Shown: positions 36,282 through 46,700 of the stretch, in pieces
How positions within the stretch are numbered: the stretch's first letter is position 1
How the letters are laid out: the number at the start of each line of letters is the position of its first letter
Assembly (NCBI GenBank): GCA_032718475.1
Contig: JAUCBJ010002899.1
Span: 33,178-97,177 of the forward strand
Reading direction: 5' to 3'
DNA from: Nemertoderma westbladi
Lineage: Eukaryota; Xenacoelomorpha; Nemertodermatida; Nemertodermatidae
Length of the DNA: 64,000 bases
Translations under genes and position numbers: made by a program
Notes under the pieces: generated by a model
Seen by the model: the letters and a program-made list of their open reading frames with translations, nothing else
Database searches by the model: none
Told to the model about the DNA's origin: nothing

Positions 36282-36977
36282 CAGAGATGGACACGGGCCG
36301 GGCGAGCCCACGTGCCGGGCCGGGTCGGGCTTGGGCCGCATTCTATATTGGAAAGCCTGATATTGTTGTGACATTTTTTTTTCACAAAATAATATTAAAT
36401 ATCTTTATTTATTTTCCTGATGGTTGTTTCATGATTTATTTGTGCCTTTGTTTAACTTTGTAATGTACCTTTTGCTTTTTTACAGAATCACATACATATT
36501 CTGATATTATTAAGTAGAGCCTATAAGGATACAGACTCATACATAGGCTTACCATCTCACAGGCCAGTATGCAGTATCCACCATCCATCTTATACAACTA
36601 AAACACGTTAGGATCACGCTTTTATTAAATAATTTTAGACCAAGAAGCAGCTTGGTCTAGTGGTGACATTCCTGGGCTACCAATTAGGAAGCCCTTGTTC
36701 GATCCCCAGATGGGGCAGCTCTGTTTGGGCACAGTGCTTTAAAAATGCTGCAGCCTAGCCCAACCCCGGCTTACATCCTTCAGTGGCCGATAAATGGGAA
36801 CCAATGTAACTTGGGAAACTCCCATTATTTTTATTAATTGTTATCGTTGCATGTAGATTGATCAGAAAAGTTAACATTTTATTTTATGCTGTAATGTTTA
36901 GAAAAATTAAAAAAAGCGGGCCTGGTCCGAGGTGCGCCGGGCCCGGGCCGTGAAATACCGGCCCGTGAACATCTCTG
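36282..36977. mobile_element. hAT-type non-autonomous element
   Basis: The ends are inverted (cagagatggacacgggccgg on the left; complement of the right end cagagatgttcacgggccgg). They are flanked by 8-bp near-identical duplications, agaataac at 36274 and tgaataac at 36978 (7 of 8). CAGAG-type termini and 8-bp duplications are hAT hallmarks. The GC-rich ends contrast with an AT-rich inside. A tRNA-derived SINE lies within it. No transposase ORF. Confidence 0.75.
36644..36840 (+). mobile_element. tRNA-derived SINE inside the hAT element
   Basis: A tRNA-like head carries a Pol III A box, tggtctagtgg (36653-36663), and a B box, gttcgatccc (36697-36706), at proper spacing. It is followed by a tRNA-unrelated body (cagtggccgataaatggg) and an AT-rich tail ending near ttttattaattgttatc. 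The head lacks a clean acceptor stem, so this is a SINE and not a tRNA gene. Confidence 0.7.
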
Positions 36978-37049
36978 TGAATAACTAAACTAACCATTAA
37001 TACTAATTACCGGTACATATATACATAATAACTACAGGAATAAAATAGC

Positions 37050-37322
37050 GCCCATGTGAAGAATACCAGGATTTCACTTTTCGGTCGACTTTTTATTGGA
37101 ATTTTATATATGAAGTTTTATATTTTTTTTAATTTATCTTTATTAAGTGTTTTATAGCTCTTATTTCTGTCTTACAACCTGTACATATACTAATTAGTTT
37201 ATTGTTTTAGTTATATTAGTTCTATAACCTGTGTTTTTGGTGAAAACCTGATATTCTTCACATGGGGGTAACTGCAAAGTGAAATATAACGGCAGAAAGT
37301 CAGGTATTCTTCACAAGGGCCA
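37050..37322. mobile_element. MITE with 'cccatgtgaagaata' ends
   Basis: The left end gcccatgtgaagaatacc is matched in inverted orientation by tattcttcacaaggg at 37302-37317. A further inverted copy, tattcttcacatggg, occurs at 37252. It is non-coding. Confidence 0.5.
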
Positions 37323-37711
37323 AAAATAGGATACATCAAACTTTGTTTAACTTCACCATTTTGTATAGTTTGTGAACGCACAGATTAATAATAATATGTT
37401 GCTGGTAGTGCTTTATTTAAGATCTTCGGAATTACTTATTGGTATTAAGTATCGGGTATCGGAATTGGTATTAAAGTCATTCAAGGAGACAGTTCATGCG
37501 TTAGTAGACGCGGACCTTTGCACGATTTCACGCTAGTTTTAAATGTGGTTGAATCTTTGCCTTTACTGAGGTAGGGCTGCTAGGGAAGGGGTAATATTGT
37601 ATGGCACACATCCTATTCCTATTAAAATTAATCAATATATTTGGTCAAATCCATTGTTCTGTAATATATTAATAATTAATTTACTTTATCCCAACAAAGT
37701 TGAATCTGTTT

Positions 37712-38461
37712 CTAAAAGAATCCAGTGAATGTAACTAACACCAAAACCATTCGAATCAATGGAGTTTCCACCACACCAGAACTGATGGCTTTTATCTCGA
37801 CTGTTGTCGTTTCTTCACGCACACTGCTAGTTGTTGTAGCTAGATTACCTTCCCAGATTAGAGGAGTAGGGCACTCACCAGGGCAACAAAATATTTGGCA
37901 CGATTCGTACTTGAGCCTGAACCCATGGAACATATATTCCCTACTTATAAGCATAACCCGCATGACTTCATCCTCTCCTGTTTCCACATCCTTGTGGCTC
38001 TGGTGATCTATTTTAAATTCTGCTTCTACCTGTTGCATAAACAAAGGACAGCTGTCTTCATCCAGAGCCATGCATAAACTATGGGGACCCCTTTCGCGAT
38101 CTATGCAAATTTCGATGACAATCTGGCCCATGAGCTCATCTCCAGTGTCATCATCAACAGCGATATGTCGAAAGAAAAAATGGGCACATTCTGTGCAATT
38201 GTGAAAGATGTGTTTGTTTTGGTGGCGGCGTGTTGTGGTTAAGTTAGCTTTATCAAACCATTCTTGATTGCTACGTTTTAGTGAAGCAAATTTGTCATCA
38301 ATCTCCCGTTGTAACTCATTAGTAGTTGCATTAAAGGTTAGTGATGTTTCACCATAACAATTGAAATTACCAGAACATATTGCAAGGTTTATTATCATGT
38401 AAAGAACATATAGTGATGTTTGGAGCTGCCCGCTTCGATGGAATATCGCTGAGACAGCCAT
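37712..38461 (-). CDS. Probable secreted, GPI-anchored Cys-containing protein, single exon (249 aa)
   Basis: An intact 249-codon ORF starts at the ATG 38461-38459 (MAVSAIFH) and ends at TAG 37712. I chose this ATG because it gives an N-terminal signal-peptide-like segment (LYVLYMIINLAICSG at residues ~18-32). Three NxT/NxS sites lie in the following region (FNATT, ANLTT, NCTEC). About eleven cysteines are spread along the chain, ending in a cluster ESCQIFCCPGECP. The C-terminus has a Ser/Thr-rich stretch and then a terminal hydrophobic tail (MVLVLVTFTGFF) with no cytoplasmic residues, as in GPI-attachment signals. I recognise no family. No intron is needed, and no frameshift or repeat lies inside the ORF, which argues for a functional gene. 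Confidence 0.6.
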   Translation of the reverse strand: MAVSAIFHRSGQLQTSLYVLYMIINLAICSGNFNCYGETSLTFNATTNELQREIDDKFASLKRSNQEWFDKANLTTTRRHQNKHIFHNCTECAHFFFRHIAVDDDTGDELMGQIVIEICIDRERGPHSLCMALDEDSCPLFMQQVEAEFKIDHQSHKDVETGEDEVMRVMLISREYMFHGFRLKYESCQIFCCPGECPTPLIWEGNLATTTSSVREETTTVEIKAISSGVVETPLIRMVLVLVTFTGFF

Positions 38462-38476
38462 ACCCCTGGCTAACAC

Positions 38477-39300
38477 TAACAGGTACGTTAGTGCTGCCGT
38501 CCCTTGTTCAGTGAATTGAAGTCAGGTAGTTATTGATTTTTATCAGTCATATAACGTTTTTAGTTCGATGATATTATAAAGGTTTGATATTAAAACCATT
38601 ACTGTTACATAGTGGTTGGTTATGTTGTTTGGTAAAAGCAGTTATATTTTACTACTAACATTTATCAACTAAATCAACTAATACTGTACTGAATGTAAGG
38701 GTCTATTTTCCGGTAAACCTATAACTAGATAACTTGATTATAGTACAGTAGTAGTAACTCTCGGAGAGAAACATTCACTCTGGTAGTATACTCGGTACAT
38801 GGAGATTGAGGTGGCATGGAGGGACTCGATTCTTGAAGGCTATGGCCCAGGAAATCTAATATTTTTTGATAGTCAAAGGGTAGCAGTTTGTTACAAAATC
38901 GGTTTAAGAAGATCCAAATGGCCATGATTTACAAAAAACCCAATCCTAATGATTGTAGTTCTATAAAGCCGCAGAATACTTTAGTATATGTTGGATGAAA
39001 GTCTACCAGCCAATAATAAATTAGTAAGGGATTGGCAACGTCTATCAAATTAAAAATTAGATAATACATTTTTTTTTAATTTCGTATATTTTCGCTTTCA
39101 GTCTGGGTAATAAAGTTAATAAACCATATTTATATTTGATATTGCAGTAGTCTATACCAAAATAAAATATATATAATAATATTGCATAAAATTATGCTAT
39201 TATACAGTATATAACTAATTCTAAATTATATTTCTATATATACCTACCTAGTAAAGGCTTTCTTGTTTGTATATATACCAAATATGTTAAATAACTTGAA
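38477..39300. other. AT-rich region 5' of the secreted-protein gene
   Basis: Presumed upstream region of the minus-strand gene. I see no reliable promoter motif and no ORF with recognisable content. Confidence 0.4.
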
Positions 39301-39304
39301 GTAT

Positions 39305-40545
39305 GCTGGATGAAATTATATATGTAGATGGTATGTTTTACAATCATATCATTGTAATTATATCATTATTGATCTTTCATTTTTGCTTCTGTGCTTCAAA
39401 ACACTCTTCCCTTAATCAACAACCATGTTAACTTATACTACCGGCATGTGGTCTCCGTTAAATTCATTGTATAATAGCGAAATGGCGCTTGGATACACAA
39501 CCAGTGTTAAAACCAGCTGCTTGGTTAAAGCTAATTGGGGGGTCAAAGGTCAACGTTAAAACTGCCTTGATATAGGTAAAAGTAATTAGGAAAATCAGAG
39601 GTGTCACTTAATGACACCCATTGGGCCTCTAGGCGATGGTTGGACAACACTCATGACCCATTGGATCTTATGGTGCTAATCGGTCTGATTAATTAGGATA
39701 AGCAATTAATCCCTAAGGAGTCGTAAGACACCTATTAGGGATTAAATGAACTAATTAATTGATGACACCCGTCAATTAGGGTCTAATTAGCCTAATTGGG
39801 AGGTGTCACCCAGACTGTCTGGCGCCAATGAAACCCAATGGCACCCTATGGGTGCTATAACTCATCAATGAGTCATGAGTGTGGTCCAACTGTCAACGAG
39901 AGGACCAAACGCATACTACTCTTGATATTGCATATTAATTATGGGATTTACATGGCTGATTTGCGAACTGTGGCGAGTATTGCGATGCACGGGTTGCTAA
40001 GCAATGTACCTTAGAGTAGTGGTCGTTATATAGATTATGGATGAACCGATGGTAAGGTTGCAATGCAATGACAGGATTTCTAATCTACACAGTACAGTAT
40101 AAACACTTTATATACGACAATGTATAAATATCATTGAGAAATTGCGGAGATACAGTGGGCTTTTATAAATTGGATGTTTTTACGTCAGGGAAATAATTAT
40201 CCGGCTCCGAATTATTGTCCTAAAAGCAAAAATTAATTAAAATGCGCCTAAATTAGGCTTAAAGCTAATAAACTTAATTTATATTTCGTAATGCATTAGG
40301 CCTACATAGTACTGTATAACAGCAATAATATGCAATATGTTGTATAATTATTATGTTGTATAAGCTGACTTGTATTACATTATGTAGATGGTTTACCAGT
40401 AACTCATTGTAATTCATATTATTGATCTTACTTTTTTGCTTCTGTGCTATAAAACACTCTCTTGTAAAAATCATTATTCCTCTCAACTATACTACCGGCA
40501 TGCGGTCTCCATTAAGTTCTTCATATAATAGCTAAATGAGGTCTC
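39305..40545. repeat. Pair of direct repeats ~1 kb apart (39305-39500 and 40375-40545)
   Basis: Shared ordered words: tgtagatggt, tattattgatct, tttgcttctgtgct, aaaacactct, actataccggcatg-type (actaccggcatgtgg and actaccggcatgcgg) and tataatagc. The copies are ~75% alike by eye and in the same orientation. They could be LTR-like ends of a small element or a segmental duplication. Confidence 0.5.
39638..39890. repeat. ~250-bp foldback
   Basis: The left ggttggacaacactcatgac and the right gtcatgagtgtggtccaac are inverted. The centre contains multiple attaatt and ggtgtcac words. It lies between the direct repeats above. Confidence 0.6.
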
Positions 40546-40849
40546 CAAACAGTTGCAACGAACTACACAGTTCTACTGTACAGTGAAGAATCACACAACC
40601 ATTATTACTCTATTACATAATCTACTAATATATGCCAAATAACTTGGATATACAATAAATGTGAAATGAAATGTAAAAAATGTGAATTTATAGCATCGTA
40701 TAAGGGAATTACACAATTTGTGTTCAAAGTGAAAAGTGCTGGTTACTTTTTTTGGTTTTTTTTTTCATTTTTTGCCTACATAGAGGACTAAAACAGCGAT
40801 TTATAGTAATCAGATACTTTCCAATTGATTTTGCGCCCCAGAAAACCTG

Positions 40850-41400
40850 TCTGTAGCACATATTTGATAATCAAAAATCATCACCAAATCAATCTGAATA
40901 GGTTTTCTGGGTCGCTAATCACGAATATGACACAATATTTTATTATGCTTCTTGCATTTTTCGTCCCACCAGACAAGCTCCATAAATGATAGTTGCGTTA
41001 CCACATAGGTATGATTTTTAACGAGTTGTATCGTGATTAGCGACCTTGAAAACCAGTATAGCTTCAGAATACCAAACCTAAAGCAAAATTTAACAATTCA
41101 TAATTTTGTGCTACTTGTACTTTTCGTACTTGGGCACGAGAATGTCACCAAAATTGGGTTTGCATTACCAGAATTATTTATAACCAGTTTCGTCGTGATC
41201 AGCGACCTCGAAAACCCCTATACCTTCAGAATTATCAAACCAAACGCAAAATACTTTAGTTTTAAATTTTTTACTTGTACTTTTCCTCCTGTGGGACCAA
41301 AATAGCACCAAAAATGATGGTTGCCTTGTGAGAAAATATTTTTAACAAGTTTATCGTGATCAGCGACCTCGAAAGAAAACCCTTATACCATAAAAATTGT
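40850..41400. repeat. ~160-bp tandem repeat, three to four copies
   Basis: The word cgtgatYagcgacctYgaaa recurs at about 41030, 41193 and 41356, with a degenerate copy near 40912 (ggtcgctaatcacg, inverted). The copies are AT-rich and diverged. Confidence 0.7.
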
Positions 41401-41441
41401 AATTTTTGAGTGAGCCAAGATCTAAAAAATTTATAAAATGA

Positions 41442-41469
41442 CCCCCCCCCCCCCCCCCCCCCCCCCCCC
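41442..41469. repeat. 28-nt poly-C run
   Basis: An uninterrupted run of 28 C. Its length in an assembly is uncertain. Confidence 0.95.
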
Positions 41470-41929
41470 GGCCAATTACGTTGTAAAATAGCCAGGGCCA
41501 GATAGGGTTAATTTTGCCTAACGTGTTAACATCGGATGTAAATCAACTAGCGCGGTGTATGACCCGTTAGGGAGCCTGTAATTCAACGGCTTACTGAAAA
41601 TGTGCCGTTTTGTATCATTTGATTGCTTCTCTCTATATAATTCCTTAACAATTATGTTCACATACGGGATGTTCGCGGTATTTCAACTTTCCATAACGCG
41701 AGTTGAATATTTTTGTATTTATTTAAAATTGATTATTCCGATATTACTACTGGGTGCGGGACCATGGGTTTTGGGCACATTCAATAAACTGGGGGCGATT
41801 TATGGGCGAACTTTGGGGCAACTTACAGGGTACGGGAATAATTTCATAGTTATAAGGGCCAGGGGGGGATGGAAAATGCAAGCAGTATTCAGGTTAGCCT
41901 GAGTACTATTAGGCCCTGGCCAACTTCCT

Positions 41930-43530
41930 GCTGCCTGTAGGGGTGGATTTGGTAATGCGCCAGGCCTAAAGGACAAGGACTGCCCTTAGCGGTCCCTGGC
42001 CAACAGCAGCCATTACGAGACTGAAAAGAACTCGGACCGCTGACTGCTTGTGTCAGGGATTTGCGACGGGCACCGACGGCCCCTTAGTAGCCAAGCCGTT
42101 CTGGTTCTCGATGATCGAACCCCGGGGTTCGTGAGGGGTGGAGCGGACACGCGAACGGGTGGCCAACTAACGACTGCCCCCTGACCTAAGCCGTACTGGT
42201 TCTCGATGACCGATCCCTTCGGGGTTCGTGAGGGGTGGGACGGACATGCGAAAGGGCTGGCCACAGGACGGGTTTGACGAGAACTGCCCTTAGCGGTCTC
42301 TGGTCAACGGCAGCTACTACGAGACTGAAAAGAACTCGGAACGCTGACTGCTTGTACTGGGATTTGCGACGGGAACCGACGACAGACCCCTTAGCCAAGC
42401 CGTACTGGTTCTCGATGATCGTTCCCTTCGGGGTTCGTGAGGGGTGGAACGGACACGCGATGGGGTCGAAAGACAAAGGACTAGACTCGACTAGACTCTA
42501 CTGGCCTACCGACTGTTCGGAGCAGTTTCTCGGCTGCCGAAGCGACTACGAGCCTGAAACGGACTCGGAAAGCCTAGGTGGTTGGGTTTCTGTGATGAAC
42601 TGACGGACCCCTAGCCAAGCCGTTCTGGTTCTCGATGATCGAACCCTTCGGGGTTCGTGAGGGGTGGAACGGACACGCGAACGGGTCCACCGACACGACA
42701 GACTCCTAGCCAAGCCGTACTGGTTCTCGATGACCGAACCCTTCGGGGTTCGAGAGGGGTGGTACGGATACGCGACAGAGTCTACCGACTGGACCGACCC
42801 TTAGCCAAGCCGTGCTGGTTCTCGATGATCGTTCCCTTCGGGGTTCGTGAGGGGTGGAACGGACACGCGACAGGGTCGACCGACACCGACACTACGGCAC
42901 TAAGACTGGGACCGAGGGAAAATCTGGGGAACATTAGGTAGGCTAAAATTCTGAGCAAACAGTGGGTTATTAAATAATATACTGTAGGGATTTATATTAT
43001 CGTGTATAATTATTGTGAATATTTGGTGTATATTGATTTGGGGAAGCCCAAAATTATTCTTAATCAAGGTTCAAGTTCAATGATGTTGAACGGTTTCAAC
43101 TATAGGAAGTTACATTAAAGAGTATATCCAACTAATGCAGCTTTTTATCAACCGCAAACTTGCATCTCAGAAAATCATTCCCTCCCCACAATCAATATCC
43201 GGTGACTGGCCGGGGCTCGGTGGTCTGTTAAGTCACGTCTCCAGCATCGGCGTTTTTCCCCCCTGGTGTAGGGATAACGGCAACAAAATTAAGAATAATT
43301 CATGCTGGTTAATTTTGACAGGGTGTCAAAATTAAGGATAATTACGGTCAACTTCAACTGGTGGAAGTTGAGAATCCTTCAATACTCTTCAAAAACTCTC
43401 TACGTGCTTGCCAGCACCCACTACGAGGAAACTCTGGTATTTGAGTTGAGACAAAGTCGTGGTTTAATTAAGCAACAAACTCGATCTAACCAACTCGTAG
43501 TCGGCAGATCACATATTTGGAGAGTTGTTA
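41930..43530 (+). other. 5' region/leader of the BEL/Pao element
   Basis: GC-rich, repeat-built sequence upstream of the gag-pol ORF. Six copies of a ~68-bp unit start with ccgtNctggttctcgatga at about 42095, 42190, 42402, 42620, 42714 and 42810. Each carries a hairpin of the type cgaaccc-ttcg-gggttcg. Longer blocks (gagactgaaaagaactcgga) at 42017 and 42320, and a relative at 42549, lie between them. The LTR borders cannot be fixed because the 3' LTR is missing. Confidence 0.55.
43309..43335. other. Perfect 12-bp hairpin with GGG loop in the BEL leader
   Basis: ttaattttgaca, ggg, tgtcaaaattaa: a perfect inverted repeat. Being an LTR-element leader, it could sit at the LTR border or primer-binding region. 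Confidence 0.7.
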
Positions 43531-43537
43531 ACAGGGA

Positions 43538-43729
43538 ATGGAAGTATCGATCACACCCATTGATATAATTCAAGTTGAGCCAGGAATCTGGCACGTCGAA
43601 GTTGAGGTACAAGGAACGAACGTTGGACGATTCAGGATTACTGTTCGGGTGGTCCAAGCTGAGTACAATACCTACGAGGAACTGTTTTACGACATCGCGT
43701 ATCTAGCCATCGACGAGGCGTTACAATGA
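43538..43729 (+). CDS. 63-aa ORF overlapping the BEL gag start by ATGA
   Basis: A 63-codon ORF from ATG 43538 ends at TGA 43727-43729. That stop overlaps the ATG of the large ORF at 43726 as ATGA. The sequence looks like a compact beta-rich protein (IDIIQVEPGIWHVEVEVQG, RFRITVRVV, then an acidic helix). No known domain. The ATGA overlap would permit termination-reinitiation, so it may be a real first ORF of the element. Confidence 0.45.
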   Translation: MEVSITPIDIIQVEPGIWHVEVEVQGTNVGRFRITVRVVQAEYNTYEELFYDIAYLAIDEALQ

Positions 43730-46700
43730 CAACAAATAACGTATCCGATACCGACGAGATGGATCACCACACAGACTCGGAAGCCGACGAGGTACCAAAC
43801 GTCAAGAACATGACCCGTCGGTTAGGGGCTCTTAAAGGCGGAGTAACCCGAGCGTATCAACGGATGGAGAAACAACTCAAGGGAGTCAAAACCCCCCTCA
43901 ATGAGGTACAAACTCAGCTTCAAAGTATCCGAAATATCCTACAGCGGTACGAAAGAATGATACAGGCGTACCAAGAGCTCGTTCCCCCCACCGATCAGGA
44001 AAACTACCCCAAGTTGGAAGAACACGTTGTACATCTAGATGGGTTCCGCAAACAACACCGGAGGACCCTCAGCCTTGTGAGAGGCTATGAGGAACAGTAT
44101 TACAAGAGGGCTGACGCGGAATCAGTACGATCCTCCAGCATCAGGACAGCAGTACATCGAAAGAGAACGGGGTCCGCTAGAAATCAGCACTCCAGCGCTA
44201 GGAGCGAGATATCCGGCTCGGCGCGCAGTTCTCAAGGGGCGCCGCCACTCCGAGACCAACTGCGAGAACGGAAGACATTAGCCCTCAAAGCTCGGATGGA
44301 AGACGAGTATATTCAACTGCAAGCCGAGCAAGATGTATTAGCCGCCGAAACACAAAAGCGAGAGGCCGAACAAGCGGCCGAACGGCAGGCCGAACAACGC
44401 GAACAGGAGGCCGAACAACATAGACGAGAGGCCGAACGGCAGGCCGAACAACGCAAACAGGAGGCCGAACAACATAGACGAGAGGCCGAACGGCAGGCCG
44501 AACAACGTAAACAGGAGGCCGAACAACATAGACGAGAGGCCGAACGGCAGGCCGAACAACATAGACGAGAGGACGAACGACAGGCCGAACAACGCAAACA
44601 GGAGGCCGAACAACGCGGACGAGAGGCCGAACGAGAGATCGAACAACGTAAATGGGAAGCGGAAATGCGTAAACAACACGCCGAGGCCCAAGCAATTCTC
44701 ATCCACAAAAAGAATGCGGATATTGCAAAACTCGCAGAATACGAAGCCGCACTTATCGAACGAGATATTCAACTCTACGAGGACTGGGAAAGGGATATAG
44801 ATCAGGAATATGAACCAATTCCGGTACCGGAGTTAGAAAAGTCATTTACACCAACAGCGGCGAAACCTCCGAAACCCGAGATCCCGCCTACCAAACAGTC
44901 TACGCTATCGGCACAAGCCCCGGTGTTCCATCCCCCACCAGCTACGCTAAAGAATGAGGAACCTTATTTCCCATCCAACACCACGACAGCGAGTGTACCC
45001 AAGTACGAGCCTGAAAGGGACTCGGAACGGGACGCCACTCCCCGATCTAACAACCCATTTACATCCACACCACAAACTCGTAGCCGCGTCATTATTAAAA
45101 CTCCACCTATTATTGATCCATCAAGTATGGGAGTGAGTGCCAATAACTATAACCCTCCGAGTCACTCTAGTTCAGACGACGTCAGCATCATCCGGGCGTT
45201 GGAGAACCGCCTTGCCATGCCTAAGATGGAGATTCGCACCTTCGAAGGAGATCCCGTCGATTACCTCAGATTCAAGAAACGGTTCTTTGCGCAGATCGGA
45301 TCAACGGACATAGCCGACGCACAGAAATTGGTATATTTATCGCAATACCTGGGTGACAAACCACGCAGAATTGTTGCATGTTTTGAAGGAGGTTCTCATG
45401 AGGCATACTATGACGCATGGAAAACTCTAGATAAAAGATACGGAAATACCGGAACTATAATTAATAAAACTCTAGAGAGACTGATACAGGACGCGGGATC
45501 ACTAGGGGACCCACAGAACATACAGGAATTCTCCGACTCTATGAAGGATGCCTACTATACTTTGAAACCCTTAAATAAGGAGGACCAGGTGAACAACATT
45601 CTAAACCTCCGACAGATCGCCAAGAAGTTCCCCGGATGGCTACAAAGTAAGTGGGCTTATAAATGTGTAGATCTCCGGCGCAGACATCCAGATCGAGATC
45701 CTAGCTTCCTTGAAATGTCGGCATTCCTGGACGATATCTCCGAAGCCATGAATGACTCGATGTTTTCAAAACAAAGTCTCGCAAAGTTGGACGGAATAGA
45801 GAGCAACTCCAGGAGTAAGATAACCCCTCCGAAACCGAGATTCCGCCCCCCACCGGTAAGTACGATGGCCATTACCATGGCCGAGGATTCCGACGACGAA
45901 GACTACGAGGAACCGACATCCGCCGAGGAATGGGCATGTTATCTCGCGAGTTGGGCACCCGAAAGGGAAGGCATCACAAATTCCCTGCTCTGTCTCTTCT
46001 GTGGGGAGAAACACAAAGTGGAATTCTGCAGAAAGTTTCAGTTCGCCGAACTCGTCCCACGCTTCGAGGCGATAATGAAACACCGAGGATGCTTCCGGTG
46101 TCTTGGAACAGGTCACTATGTTCGGGAGTGCGACCAAAGATCATGCTGTACTGTCTGTAACGACCAACGCCATCACACGCTCCTCCACATCCCCGCGAAC
46201 TTCGATTTTACTACCCTCCCCTTTCGGATCGAAGCCAGGCGAAGAGGAGAAACAAACCACATCTTCAAAGGAACCCGGACAACCCAACGGAGAGAAACCA
46301 ACCCGTTTAAGATCTCCACCGATACACCACAAGTAACCAATATTTCGGCCACGATTAATCTTATAAATCGCCGCTACATGGTTTTCGCAAAGGTAATCCC
46401 AGTAAGGATCCAAGGAGTCGGCAAATCTTTGACGACACTCGCGTTCCTCGATAACGGGTCCGACGGAACCATCATCGACCGGGATTTCCTCGAGCAACTC
46501 GGCCTAGAATATGAACCTTGTAAACGGCCCATACAAACCATCACCGATAACAGAGAAGTAGAGTCCGGGGAGGTACAACTCCAGATGGAAGGAGTGATGA
46601 AGGGCTACGAAACGGCTAAGTTAACCATCAAGAACGCCTTGGTACACACAGACCTCCGGGTGCGGTTCCGACAATCAGCCGAGTACGCCCCCCTCATACA

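Noticed and set aside
36644-36720. A functional tRNA gene
   Set aside because: A and B boxes are present, but no complete cloverleaf or acceptor stem, and a SINE body follows directly.
42095-42880. A cluster of tRNA or snoRNA genes, because of gttctcgatgatcgaaccc-like words
   Set aside because: The units share only one hairpin and lack A/B box spacing. They fit better as leader repeats of the BEL element.
44285-44772. Minus-strand Val/Arg- and Leu/Phe-rich ORFs within the BEL gag
   Set aside because: They are antisense reflections of the EAEQHRREAERQ repeats.
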